64,000 bases of DNA. It comes from Gadus chalcogrammus. Lineage: Eukaryota > Chordata > Actinopteri > Gadiformes > Gadidae. The notes under the pieces were generated by a model, which worked only from the letters and a program-made list of their open reading frames with translations, did no database searches and had not been told where the DNA came from. The translations under genes and the position numbers were made by a program. This document shows, piece after piece, positions 1-26,558 of this stretch. Position 1 is the first letter of the stretch, and each line of letters starts with the position of its first letter. Where the stretch lies: NCBI RefSeq assembly GCF_026213295.1, contig NC_079419.1:9428288-9492287 (forward strand), written 5' to 3'.

Positions 1-5
1 GTGTG

Positions 6-36
<31 letters not shown>

Positions 37-115
37 ACGTGTGCGTGCGTGCGTACGTGCGTGTGTCTATTCATACAAAGAGAGCGTTGACCCTCTCCTC
101 CTCTGGCCACCACAG

Positions 116-14439
<14,324 letters not shown>

Positions 14440-14809
14440 GCCCTCGTCCCGGACACACAAAACGCACACGCACACACACACACACACACACATACACACA
14501 CCCAAGCCCGATTGAAAAAAAAAGAATCCTAATAATGATAAGGTGGACGGGTTGTCACCTGTCACATGTGAAGGCCTCTGGAAGAGGGAGGTGTGTGTGT
14601 GTGTGTGGGCGCACACCAGAGCAGGTGCCAGACCTGGCCAGACTTTGGAGCAGCCCTTCTGTTTCGGTTTGTGTTCTTGTCCGGCTGCGGTCGGATTCGT
14701 GGGCTGGATGGTGACAGTGACGAGTTGTACATAATAAGTGACACAGCGCGTCCCCGGAGCTGCTGAAGGACCCTATGAAGCAAGAGCACAAAGATACGTT
14801 GCAGTGGCT

Positions 14810-14942
14810 CTCTCTCTCTCGCTCTCTCACTCTCTCTTGCTCTCTCTTTCTCTTTTGCTCTCTCTCTCTCTCTCGCTCTCTCACTCTCTTGCTCTCTCTC
14901 TTTCTCTTTTGCTCTCTCTCTCTCTCTCTCTCTCGCTCTCTT

Positions 14943-14993
<51 letters not shown>

Positions 14994-15014
14994 CTCTTGC
15001 TCTCTCTCTCTCTC

Positions 15015-15063
<49 letters not shown>

Positions 15064-15064
15064 C
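14810..15064. repeat. (CT)n tract in ptprm 3' UTR
   Basis: About 255 bases of CT with CTCGCTCTC and TTGCTCTC interruptions. It lies 370 bases past the stop codon and so would be part of the mRNA. Confidence 0.9.
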
Positions 15065-15426
15065 TTTCTAATGGCTCGGCCCCACCAAAACCATGCTCAC
15101 CTTTTTGATGAGGCATGGCAACCGCCCACCCTCTCTCTATTGGCTTATGTGGGAGTCTACCACTTTGTCGATGGCTTAAAACCACAAGTCCATGTGTTCC
15201 TTCCAGTACCCACCGAATGTTGATTGTCCAATGGCGTGGCCATTGGTCTTTGCATAAAGTTAAATGAAGTTCAACTCTTGCCCCGCCCCTTCAACCACGC
15301 CGCGATCCCTCGCCCACACATGAGCCTACCCACAATCCCTTGCCCAAGGGGTCCAGCACGCCTTCAATACAAAGTGAATGGGAGCCACACTCAAGGCCAC
15401 AAGATTTGTGGGCCGAGCCGTCTATT

Positions 15427-15520
15427 ATCTCTCTCTCTCTCTCTCTCCCTCCCCCTCTCTCTCTCTCTCTCTCTCTCTCTCCCCCTCTCTCTCTCTCTCT
15501 CTCTCTCCCTCTCCGTCTAG
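15427..15520. repeat. (CT)n tract
   Basis: CT dinucleotides broken by CCCCCT words. A second pyrimidine tract in the presumed ptprm 3' UTR. Confidence 0.88.
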
Positions 15521-16458
15521 TCTTTCTCTTGAGTCTCTCTCTCCCTCTGTCGTTAGTTGTGTTTTTTTCTACTCGCCTGTGGTTCCATGGTTGTTGCCTT
15601 GATCCTCATTGGATATCGCTAAGTATTACAAAACTCTCCCGTCTCCAGTGGAATGCCATGCACCGTACGTAACGTAAATGTGTTAATTTTACTCCCCTCT
15701 GCAAACAACGTTCCCGATCTTTCGTCTCTCTCGCTCTTTTTTTATTAGTTTTTACTCTCGTTTTTTTGCATTGAATAGCAAAACGACCATGAAGGAACTT
15801 GTACAAAAGACAAAATCGGGGACGACATCCACACCTGCTACCGTCCGTGTTGCTACGTGTCCTGTGAAACGATGACCTCATCGGTACCTATCACACACCC
15901 CAGCCAGTGAGGTCAGGGGGAGGAGCCTCACCCCAGAGTCCCCCATCCGCTTCTTACCTGATTTCCTGTACAGATCTCCCAAAGCTTTATTTGCACTCCC
16001 ATTTTTGATTATTGTGCATATTGTACATAACTCTCTCGGTTATTTATTTGTGGTTCGTACGCTGTTGTGACTCGCAGTAAGTGACAATCATGTTTTAAAT
16101 GAGTTTGTTGTTTTTAATGGATCGTGATCGTGTGCGCATTTCTGTTTATTGTTTGTTTTTTTCCAAGTCGTCCACGTGCGACGAAAAAATGGTTTCCATT
16201 GTAAAAAGATATATATATATAAATATATATAAATGCATATTGAGTTATTGCATGGTTGCCTTGTCTGCGCTGTGGTTGGAGAACGCCGACACAACGAGGA
16301 CCTCTAGTGGCGGAGAGCGATGCGGCGTCGAAACACAGGTGAGCAGGGACAAGGTCGCAGGTCTGACAAAGGTAACAGAGGTCAACCGGACTTTCCTGTC
16401 GTCGCTCCGCTCGCTCACAAAGTGCATTTGGAACATGACTCCTTATGAAAAGGACATG

Positions 16459-16460
<2 letters not shown>

Positions 16461-16508
<48 letters not shown>
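16461..16508. repeat. (GT)n microsatellite
   Basis: About 48 bases of GT, just beyond the presumed end of ptprm. Confidence 0.92.
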
Positions 16509-16512
<4 letters not shown>

Positions 16513-19021
16513 AACGGCAGACGTGTATTGGCTTTGACGTCACACAACACAGGATATGGCAGCTAAAAGGGTTTGCAAAGGACAGAGCAAATAGCGTCAA
16601 TGTACACAGAGGAAGCCGGCGGGATCGTTTGTGCTCACAAGGCGCCCCGCTTCCCTGCTTAAATCAAGCTCAATAAGTCAGGTTCAATAGACGCCGGTTT
16701 GGTTCACATGCATAATGTGTTATTCATACCGTTTAGACAAGTGGGTTTGGCCATTTCGATCCATTTGTTTTGTTGCCTCTTTTCCGTTTTAATCTCAAAG
16801 TTTTCCAGCCACCCCTCCTTCTTCACGTCAATATTTACCGAGGAGAATTCTGTCGATCACGGTGGCGGCGGTTTTCACAGCCAAACAAGCACATTTACAT
16901 TTATTAATTGAACACCCGCGTTTGTCCAAGCCGTTACACTGAAAATAATCAAAGCATCCAACCAATGAAGGAGCAAATCTACTGCTGAAGAAGCGTAATA
17001 AAAAAGGAAGGGTTCTGTTGTAGCCTATTGTATTTTTATTAGCAATAAATATGTGCTTTGTTTGTCCGAATAAACACTAAGAAAGAGTTGTGTTTTTCCG
17101 CCCTGCATTGCTTGGGCCAACGACAGCTGTGGACTATGGAGGCTGCGAGTGGTCAAAGTGAGGATCCTCAGACTTGAGAAGGCAGGAGAGCAGGCCTGCG
17201 GATGGCCAGAGACACAGCCCCTCACAGCTGGACGCCGGACCAACTGTTGCAGATAAGAGCAGGCCAGTGTTAATAACGGGATCATTTAAGTGGGAGAGAT
17301 AAAAGACGCTGAGTGGAATGTTCTCGTTCCTGCGGGATCTCTCGGCCCAGCCACCATCAAACAGGGTCCTCTTTGTTTGGCTTTGTAATTTATTCTCTTA
17401 ACTTGCAGAGGCAGACCCAATCCCATTTATATAAAAAAAAAAAAAAAGAAGAACGGAATTAACCGTTAACATGAAAATAATATGAAACATAGGTCATAAT
17501 AATGGATCGTGATACATTTTCATCGTTTCGATATCATTGCCCATTACTAATGAACGTTGAGTGTGTAGGAAAACATTCTACTTCTGGCTGTGGACGGCCC
17601 TACAGCTGAGTGCAGATGTATGCTGCTGCAAATCTAATTTGTACCCGTCCCATCGTATTCCTCATCATTCAAACTAAAGCCTTCCCGGTGTCATTGTTTC
17701 CTTGGCAGCGAACTGCACAGAGAGGAGGAGACCCTAATTGTATTATCCCAAAACAAATAGGAAAGTACTCAAGCTTTTCGTTGTGTTGGCTATAAATTCA
17801 ACAAGACTGCCATCCCATTAGGGGACAAAACAAATGAAACCAAATCGTTATTTCCCAGCAGTGAGTCTGGTGCAGATTGATCGGCTGTTGAAAAATGTAT
17901 TTTGTATCATGGACCCATTAGCCATCAACCGACACGGGCGTAGTGTCTGAAGTGAATTCAACTCGAGCATCGCTTCAGACGAGGCCACGGTTGGAGTGTT
18001 GGACGGCAACACTGCAGCAGTAGTGCAAGTAACTCCGTCGCTTGTTACAAAAGACGTGCAGTACATTCCCAAAAGAAGGAGCTTCGAATTACTATGCAAA
18101 GGGAATTTAATATGGAAGTCCCGGTTTCGTGATATTCAATTTGATATTGCAAGTTAGAATCGATCTGGCACACACTGTTCGATGATCAAACAGGCCCACA
18201 GGCAGCCTGTTCGGCAGTGTAGAGGAGAACTGTCTTGCACAAGGGAACATCGGCAACGGTTGGAGGCTGAGAGAGTTATTTCTACATTGGTCTTTTGGTT
18301 ATCAAAATAGTTGCATTTCAATAGCAAGCCAGAAAAAGTTAGCGCTACTGATCAACAAACTCCCACCATTAATCTCAACTCAAGCTCTGATTTCTCATTT
18401 AAGGACTGTTATGACACCCTGTGAGTTAATGTTGGCTCATCTCTTCCAATTACGCTGCCTCGCATTGCCTAAGACAGGATAACACTGTTAGGGAAGATGT
18501 CAGTAGAGAAGGGCCTCTATAATTCAGTGTGTACTATGTATACAGTAGGCAGCTCTTGGTAGCTCTACTTGTGTCCTCCCCGTTGTAAATCCACAGTCTT
18601 AAATCTGTAATCTGGGTGTAATTGACACACATTCGTTGATTATATAGAAATTAAAAAGTGAAGAGGGTCCTCACAAAAAAATGTAAAAACACACTTCAGC
18701 GATTCCTCAGTTTTTCTGTATCACTGGCGGTTATAGTTTCACGACCTGCTGCCAGACAGACGTTGTCGATTTATTTTCATGCTGCCATCGTGCTGTGTTG
18801 TGAGAAGAGCGCGTGCCGTATACGGGCGGCAGGAAGTCTCTGGTGACGCGGCCCGTCATCATTAGAGGAGCTGCAGGTTGCCATCGCGCCTCCGTCTCTC
18901 GGCGTCTCCAGCTGGTCAGAGCCACGGGCTGCACAGAGACCGGAGGAGCGCTTCATATTTCATTACTGCTCTGGCACTGAGTAATACGTCCCCCACCCAC
19001 ACGCCGATGGAGAGGGGGTGG
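16509..19021. other. Intergenic, nothing recognised
   Basis: AT-rich sequence without a convincing exon, RNA gene or mobile element. It contains AATAAA at 17044-17049 and 17069-17074, which are candidate distal ptprm polyadenylation signals. Confidence 0.6.
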
Positions 19022-19241
<220 letters not shown>

Positions 19242-19326
19242 TCACACTTATTATATCGAATTTAGGAAGATAATCTACCAGCCATCGTAAAACTACTGGA
19301 GAGTCTGTTTCTGTGCGCCCCCTCTA

Positions 19327-19330
<4 letters not shown>

Positions 19331-19365
<35 letters not shown>

Positions 19366-19412
19366 ATGTGTGTGTTCGTGTGTGTGTGTGTGTGCGTGTG
19401 TGGGTGTGTTTG
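19331..19412. repeat. (GT)n, interrupted
   Basis: GT run with TTTATG, TTCG and GGG interruptions. Confidence 0.9.
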
Positions 19413-20076
19413 TAGGCACACCATTAACTTTCTCCATTTCAATGTATTAAGGACCACAGCAGTCTGTGTCTGAGGCACCATATTAATGTCTCAAAGAGCA
19501 GCAGTCGAGATAAGACGCTATACAAACAAGGTTTTCAAATTTCATGCAATCCTTTAAAGGAATTAAATTTGTAATTATTTACAAATGTCATGGCTAAATA
19601 AATCTGAGATATTTTGAATATAATCTTTCCATTTCCAAATTGGATTATATCTTCAGAAACCATCTTATTTAAGAATATGTTTAAGACTTGGCATACATAA
19701 CTGCCTGGGATGCTATTAGAAATAGCCGTCTAGTCCACAATATTTATTCAACACTGCTTAGGATATATTCTGTAGCACCCTGTCAAAGCCAAATAGCTGC
19801 ATGCCATATATGGGCAGCTATGTCAGGGCACTGATAGTAACGCTTCAGTTAAATTAGAAGTGCAATACCGTCCACGGCCACTCGAGGGCACTGTTCACGC
19901 AGTTTTGGCCTTTATTGTTTCAAAGCGTAACACACGAGTAGACAGAACCTGAAAAATCGCTGTCGATACATAATGAACTGAGTGTTGATCGCCCACGAGG
20001 AACGGCGCCTCATTTCACCTTGATTTTATTACTCTGTAGATACGCACCCACCTGAAGCTGCAATTCCTGGTGTAAT
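19413..20076. other. Intergenic, nothing recognised
   Basis: AT-rich. The only item of note is a CTCF-like word, CCACTCGAGGGCACTG, near 19879-19894. Confidence 0.5.
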
Positions 20077-21860
20077 TAAACTCAAAAAACTGCTGGGTTA
20101 GAAAATAATTCAACTTTAACCCCACAGCCGGGTAACTATGGGACAGAACACGCCCTGGGTTCGTTTTGCCCCAAGTGCTGGGTTTTACGATTTAACTCAG
20201 AATAGTGGGTTGTTCATTTGACCCAACCTAGTGATTTAAATTAACTGTTTGAATATTCCTCATACACTGGGTTATTTATTGTCAAATTTCCTTGCTGATT
20301 TTATGTAGAATAATGATAACAATTAAATATAAGTAGGCTATACCATCTATAAATGATTTATATATAATTTATAATAGTTTCATACAAACACACACAAAAA
20401 GGCCCAATGTTACCGTGCAGTAAATTACATTTTTGACAACTACAGAACAGTGTTTTACAGCTCAAAAATAGACTTATGCATGTTTGTGAAATCATTACAA
20501 GCACAATACAAATGTACCACCCCATACGCCTGAGGAAATACATTTTCTAAGCTCCTTTTCATGAATACGTATAAACATCCTTGTTCTAATTAGTGGGGCG
20601 GTTGATAACAACCCCAGTTTATATAACTGCTTCTTAAGCCCCGAAATCCCAAATTATAGCACAACATCATTACACGAAAAAATAACAAGCAATCCTTCTA
20701 CAAACAGAATGTTCCCCCTAAAAAAATACACGTGGCCCACAACGTGCCGGCCAAAACATCTGCTGTCCTCAAAGACTTCCCAGATGAGAACTCGTGTCCA
20801 TTCCTATATGACTATCTCATGCTGGAGGAACTCCCAGGTGGGGGAGGCACTGTTTGGTGTAATGGATGTCAAACACAAAGAAAGCCTCGGAACAAACATC
20901 AGTGTAGATGTTTGTTCCAAGGCCATCGAAACCGACTGTGCTGGAGGCTGGAGATACTACAGTCTCCAGCAAAGAGTCTGTGTCGTGTCAAGAAACAATG
21001 GAGAAGAACATAAGAATTACTACCTATCCACCTATGTAAGGAGAACAGTTTATAGGAATGTAAAAACAAAAAAAAGGAATATGGTACATCAATTCACACA
21101 AACTCCCAACCCGTATAATTACATTCTCTAGCTCCCTATGACATTATTCTTTAAATAACTAGCCAATTAGAAATGTGGGGTCATATTTTAAGCTTTTGTA
21201 AGGGCTGTCACACGCTCTATGTTATAATTTAATGTTCTAGATAAATATATGATGTATTCAATGTAAAGCGCTGTAACTGTTTTGTTCCATACAGTATAGG
21301 AAAATCTGACAAAGATATGTTTCTAATCCAGAACTATGGTTCTCTCTCATGCAAGTCTGCCAGAGTTTATGGGGGGATTTTTATGGAAAATATAACACAT
21401 TAAAATGTTGATTAGAAAGACATTAAAAGACCAGCTGCTGTGACGAAAGATACAATTCCCTCCTCAATCACATCCTTATTTCCAAAAAACCATTAATTTC
21501 GTTCATTTTGGCAACTCTACCCCATGCAACTTGATCGACTTGAAGAACGGAATGGTAGTGGGCCTACTGAAACACACTCTTTGTCGACTATGTGAAATCA
21601 GCGCCTATAAAAGAAGCTCCGTCACTCAGCTCATCCTGGGAGTGAGAGTTCGCAGCTCTGAACCTACCACCAAATCCTGCCCACCGTCTGATGTGGAAGG
21701 TGTGAAAAAGAATGCACAAGCAGCTGGTTCAAAGTTAGCTGTTCAGCTGCAAATAAACCCCAACCAACCCCTTTGACCCAATACAAGCACCCCAACAGTG
21801 TGTTTACAGTATACCCCAAACCACCCAGTTATTACCCAGCATTATCAACCCGAAAATGTG
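20077..21860. mobile_element. Possible DNA-transposon remnant with GGGTTA-rich ends
   Basis: The left side (20085-20240) has repeated CTGGGTTA/ACCC words, such as TGCTGGGTTAGAAAAT and GTGCTGGGTTTTACG. The right side (21770-21855) has the inverted words, such as TTGACCCAATACAAG and CAGTTATTACCCAGCATT. Short open frames lie between them on the + strand (for example 20732-21013 and 21531-21776), with no domain that I recognise. The arrangement resembles the ACCCAGC/GCTGGGT hAT-like elements of fish. This is an inference; edges and target duplications are not resolved. Confidence 0.35.
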
Positions 21861-22020
21861 GTAACAGAAAAAAAAGATTTTGTGTGTAACCTCTTTCAAA
21901 GAGAGCCGTCATATTCATCAGGAAAGATTTCAGATCAATATCGTGTAAAAAACAATAGTCGTGTTAAGGAAACAAACAAAAAAAACATTTTCTTTCTCCT
22001 GCAAACGAGACCCTGGAGCT

Positions 22021-22175
22021 GGGGACTAGTTCTAGCCAGGCCCGGCTCTGGGCATAGGCAGTATAGGCGAATGCTACGGGCGCATCCATCCGCCGGGGGC
22101 GAATGGATGCAGTATGGATAGGATACAGTATGCAGTATGGATACAGGATACAGTATGGATACAGTATATATTTTT
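22021..22175. repeat. Dispersed-repeat fragment plus ATACAGTATGG minisatellite
   Basis: The stretch GGCCCGGCTCTGGGCATAGG followed by CAGTATAGGCG resembles the start of a repeat frequent in fish genomes, as I recall it. It is followed by several copies of (GG)ATACAGTAT at about 22105-22167, a short-period tandem repeat. Confidence 0.4.
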
Positions 22176-22628
22176 TTATATTGTATTCATCTAACTTTAA
22201 ATTCAATGTTTATATTTCTTAATACCAGAAGTTATGTCGAAATAAATATTAGACAACATAACATAACATGCAAAATAAAAGAGCGCCCTAGTTTCCATTT
22301 TTCCATTTTCGGTTCTAGCCATCGATATCCCAACCCTTCAACAGAATACCACAAAGCTTTCCAAAGGTCTAAGGTTATACGTTAGAGCCAAACCTGCTGG
22401 AGCACAACCTTAATCGCCGTGAGGATCGTGAGATCAACTCATCGGCCATCGATACATCTCTCGACCCCCCCTCCCCCTCCCATAGACAGACGCGTTCACT
22501 GTGCGTTAACAAAGAGGAATGCAGAGGTGGGAAACCATTGGCACAATTCTACTTTAGGATTGATTATAGCGTTTTCCAATGAACGCTGACTGTTTATGGC
22601 TTCCCACTGCGCCAGTGGTTACCATCCA

Positions 22629-22667
22629 CCCGGGGCCGCACCAGGTGACCCCTGCTGCGGCCCCGGG
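22629..22667. repeat. GC-rich perfect inverted repeat
   Basis: The arm CCCGGGGCCGCA (22629-22640) is exactly complementary to TGCGGCCCCGGG (22656-22667), with a 15-base loop. It stands alone in AT-rich DNA. It can form a strong hairpin on either strand; its function is unknown. Confidence 0.85.
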
Positions 22668-23689
22668 GTCGCAGGATAATGCTGACACAAGCTGTAAATA
22701 TTTGATGATACATTTTAGCAAGCATTTTTTTAATAAGTCTCACGGACATCCTGTGTGTATACAAACTTTTCTCTCATAGCCACGCAGCTACAGACATTGA
22801 TATGACCAGCAGATATTACCTGGAGACCTGACAGTGTGGTAAAGGTTGAGGTCATTTCCAGGGCTAGAAATTGATTCACGTTTTCACCAAAACAGGATGG
22901 AAATCCATGCGTTACGCCAATGGAACCGCACAATGGCCGTGTGTTGCCTTACGGCTGTGATCGATTCAACAGCTGCGAATTTGCGGTTGACACATGAAAA
23001 ATGCTCTGAGGGAAGGAATAATGGCAGAAGCATTATGTTTGTTTGACACACGGTTTACCAACCTTGTAAATACTGTGAACGTCAGTGGAGCTTGGTAGCC
23101 CTGGGTAGCATACGGCTGTGTGTCAACGATTCGTTTCAGCCTGAATTTAATTCTGCTAATTTGCTGCTGGCCGCGGCTCTACAATCGAGCCGTTTGCACC
23201 GGGGGGAGCCAGAGATCAATGCACCGAGCCGCCCGACATACAGGCTCTCACGTTCAAGGCTGAAGCAGTATATTCCCCCGTCTGTGGACACGTGCACAAC
23301 GGGCACGCAGGAAGTCATATCTTATTTAATATTCCCGCAGGAACAGTTTGATTGATGTCAACTAAAACTTTATGTCAGCTTTGTGTTTTGGTGGTGGATG
23401 TGCTACCTACTGGGTGGAAGTTAAGGGTGCAGAGACACATCCTGTTTGGATACAGAATTGTGTCATGCATATTTGATAAGATGCGAACTACATATTTAAT
23501 TGTTGTAACACCAGGCCTCGCACACAAGCACTAGCCCTCACACAAATCTACTTCAGGATGCCGCTTTTTTTTTGTTCAGCCCTCTCTCTCAATTTCTATA
23601 GTGTATGAAAAGAAAAGGTAGGTTTTTTTCTAGTGGCTTCTTAAAAAATAACACACTCACTTGCACACACACACAAATACGTCATACAT

Positions 23690-23690
<1 letters not shown>
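22668..23690. other. Intergenic, nothing recognised
   Basis: No gene, repeat family or motif that I can support. Confidence 0.6.

Positions 23691-23691
<1 letters not shown>

Positions 23692-23761
<70 letters not shown>
23692..23761. repeat. (CA)n microsatellite
   Basis: About 68 bases of pure CA. Confidence 0.93.
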
Positions 23762-23762
<1 letters not shown>

Positions 23763-25180
23763 ATGGCGTGTTGAGCCTCACATCAGGATTTGTCCAAAAT
23801 CACTCGAGGACTCGAGTGCTAGAGGTCAAGCACGCCCATCAAAGTCAATCTCTTCTTTTTTTTCCGCGAGCGGTATACGTACACAACGAACCGCGTGTGC
23901 TAGTCCAGGTTGCCGTGGCAGCCAACAGCCCCTCTCTCTGCATATGATCAGTCTGTTGCCATAGCAGCCCAGCGGAGCTTTCCTGCCAGTCTCCCTCGCC
24001 TCTCCCGGAGACGAGCGAAACCAGCGGTGCCCCCCACCCCCCCGCCCCCCGCCCAGAGGGGCAGGGTTGGGTGGTGGTGGGGGGGGGGGGGGGTGGGCTG
24101 CACGTCTTCATCTGTTGCCATGGCAGCGTAACAGCGTTGGGGATGGATTTTGGCTCGGCGGGGAGTCAGGTTCCTTTATCCTCTATCTCACCATCGCACT
24201 GTATTGAGCTCGTCGTCTCCCCCGACATGGTCAGCAGACAAAAGGGCCGACGAGAGGGCTGGGTGTGGGGCCATGTCGATACGTATCCTTGTCCAGATCG
24301 CACGGCAGACAGGGCGAGGGAACGCTGCTGCTGCTGCTGCTGCTGCTGCCGCCGCCGCTGCTGCTGGCATCCAGAGGGCGGACAGGATGTGGCGGACAGG
24401 TCCCAAGGTATAACCCGGCCGGATAGCCCCGGTGGTGGCTTGTAGCCGCTCAATCAGCATCAGGGGGGATGCGTTCATGCTACAATGTCCATTCTGAAGT
24501 GCTGCTCGTGCCCTATCCCTGGACCCTATCCCTGTGTCGTCCAGATGCTGGGATGGTTAATGAGGGCACATCTACACAGAACAAATAAAAGCCTCTTCTC
24601 TTATTAAGAGGAAACTGTATGGCGGGGCCCCAGGAGGCCAGGGAAACATCTTGGTGTATGTTAATGGAGTCTTGAGGGAGAGGCTTAATGAAAGAACCGT
24701 GGTATATGGCATTAGTCAGGAGCATGGAGTCAGCAGGGGCGTCTACCAGGCTACAGACTAGTTCTCTACTGCAGTGCACCTGGGATAAACTGCGCGACAA
24801 ATACTGCAAACCGAAGGAACTATTTCTGGTTATGACACAAAAATGAACGGGATACATTTTTTTGTTTTTTGACAAAGTATCCTGTTTCAAACTCGCACTT
24901 TTTCAGAGAGATAGGGGTGTAGACATTGCAGTCACGACAAAATCGGATTAAAAACCAAGCCAGACTACTGCAGTATCTGCAATTTCCCCATGTAGAAAAT
25001 GACTTGGTATTCTGTGTACGTCACCAATTAAGAGATTCAACTGTTTTTTACATGATTCTAATAATGCAGAGGTTAATATGTAAGCTTTGTATAATTTAAT
25101 TGAAGATGATATACCAACAACATAATACTTATTTTTTATAGTCAAGAGAAAGAAAGTTAGAGAGAAAGATATAAAGTGGG
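23762..25180. other. Intergenic, GC-rich then AT-rich
   Basis: A GC-rich part (23,980-24,470) contains a G run near 24,080 and a CTG repeat. The remainder, up to the LINE 3' end, holds nothing recognised. Confidence 0.5.
24325..24366. repeat. (CTG)n/(CCG)n trinucleotide repeat
   Basis: Eight CTG units, three CCG units and three more CTG units. It lies in no supported exon. The open frames over it on both strands encode only poly-Ala, poly-Gln or poly-Cys. Confidence 0.9.
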
Positions 25181-25241
25181 GAAGTTAAAGGGGAACAGTG
25201 CCTGTTAGGGGACAATCCACATTACATACAAACAATATTTT

Positions 25242-25742
25242 ACCTGTCTTCATTTTTTGATTTGTACAGTAACCATTTATCCCAGCCTTTAGATAATGAG
25301 TCTTCCTTAGTTTTTAATCTATATGTGAGTCTCTCCATGTTTGAATGTCACCGATAATGTTGAGGCATTGTCTGCAGTCAGGTGCAACCGACTGGAGCCA
25401 GTTCTTAGTGATGGCCTTTTTCGCTGTAGCAATCTTAATCAAATATTGGTCTCCTTTATGCCCAGTTCCTTCTAATTGTCCTAGGTATAGGACAAGACAA
25501 GTTCGAACCTCGCACAGCACGACATGGATATGTTCCCAGAAAGGTTGAATTTTACTTAAGCTCCAAAACACATGTATGACACGTGTATGGTTAGGATCCA
25601 TATAGTTGCACAGTCTCCAGCAGGGTTGTTGAGAATTCAATTGTTTGCTAGTATCTTGGGCGTAATAAAGAAACAAATTTGGTTGTTCCAAGTGAATTCT
25701 CTCCATCCATGTGACTGTGTAGTTGTCTTGTGTATTTTCCAC
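25242..25742 (-). pseudogene. L1 ORF2 C-terminal fragment
   Basis: The frame contains WRLCNYMDPNHTRVIHVFWS, IQPFWEHIHVVL and AKKAITKNWL, then SLSKGWDKWLLYKSKNEDR before a stop. This corresponds to the L1 C-terminal Cys-region and tail, with Cys positions partly lost. Confidence 0.75.
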
Positions 25743-26284
25743 ATATCATACCACATGGTGTCCGGGATCTCTTCACTCAGTTCTTTTTCCCATTTAGCTT
25801 TGACATATAATGTTGAATCTTTCTTGGCTTTCATCAAACCAGAATACAGAGTTGACACAGCTCTGGGAGTGACACCATTGTAACATTGAACAACCACTTT
25901 TACCATAGGATGTATCTCATCAGCGTGTTTTTTAATTATTTTAATATAGTAATCCCTCTATATTAAAAAGAACCTGAATAAATCCAGATTTTTTTAGGCC
26001 ATAAGTATTTTTTAAATCTTGAAAGTTTCTCATTTCACCCTTTTGGATAACCTTGCACATCGCGGTTACACCCATCTCACTGTTTGAATCTGCTATCAGA
26101 AGTTCCCGGTGTGAATTCTTTATCAAAAGCTAACCATTTTAATAGACCAAGTTCCCTTCCCACTTTAAGTTGTTTGATAACGGAATACCATGTATTTAAG
26201 GTCAAAGTTGTTATTTGGTCATTGATATCTATTCCTCGTATTACATCCTCTTGTCTAATCATTTGCGCTTAAGGTTCTACATGA

Positions 26285-26558
26285 GTAAATCTGTCCCATA
26301 GTGAGCCGTTTACTTTAATTCTAGCTGTCGGTTTGCTCTAGAGTGATTTGTTGTTGTTTTCTCATTAAATCCAAATCTTTCTAAGGTTAAATATAGAAAA
26401 TCCCAGTTGACCCTATCGAATGCCTTTTCGGCATCTAGGCTGATCAATGCTGCTGGTATTTTATTATTTTGTATTTTATGTATAACGTGAAGTATTCTCC
26501 TGATATTTTCCTGAGTGTGGCGACCTAAAACAAAGCCAGTCTGGTCCTCATCTATCAA
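26285..26558 (-). pseudogene. L1 reverse transcriptase fragment
   Basis: The sequence reads [18 protein letters not shown], then [20 protein letters not shown], which are the conserved RT blocks including the first catalytic Asp. After a frameshift the frame continues as [14 protein letters not shown] and stops at about 26285, where the sequence jumps to far C-terminal sequence. Confidence 0.85.

Larger units (their letters stand above)
14440..16250 (+). other. ptprm: ptprm 3' UTR (approximate end)
   Basis: This is the sequence after the stop codon. It begins with a short CA repeat and includes CT-rich arrays at 14810-15064 and 15427-15520. From about 15,950 it becomes AT-rich and UTR-like. 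There is no AATAAA before 16,250. An AATATA variant lies at about 16,222, followed by a T/G-rich stretch (16,242-16,277) that could serve as the downstream polyadenylation element. Canonical AATAAA hexamers occur later at 17044-17049 and 17069-17074, so the UTR may be longer. The end is an inference. Confidence 0.45.

Noticed and set aside
19879..19894. CTCF-like word CCACTCGAGGGCACTG
   Set aside because: A single weaker match with CpG in the core and no partner. Not strong enough for a separate call.
20732..21013. Open frame with several Cys residues (YLMLEELPGGGG..)
   Set aside because: Considered as a zinc-finger or transposase remnant. The Cys spacing fits no family I know, so it is left inside the possible transposon.
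24150..24478. Poly-Ala/poly-Gln/poly-Cys frames over the CTG repeat
   Set aside because: No splice context and no homology, and several frames are open at once. It is a plain trinucleotide repeat.
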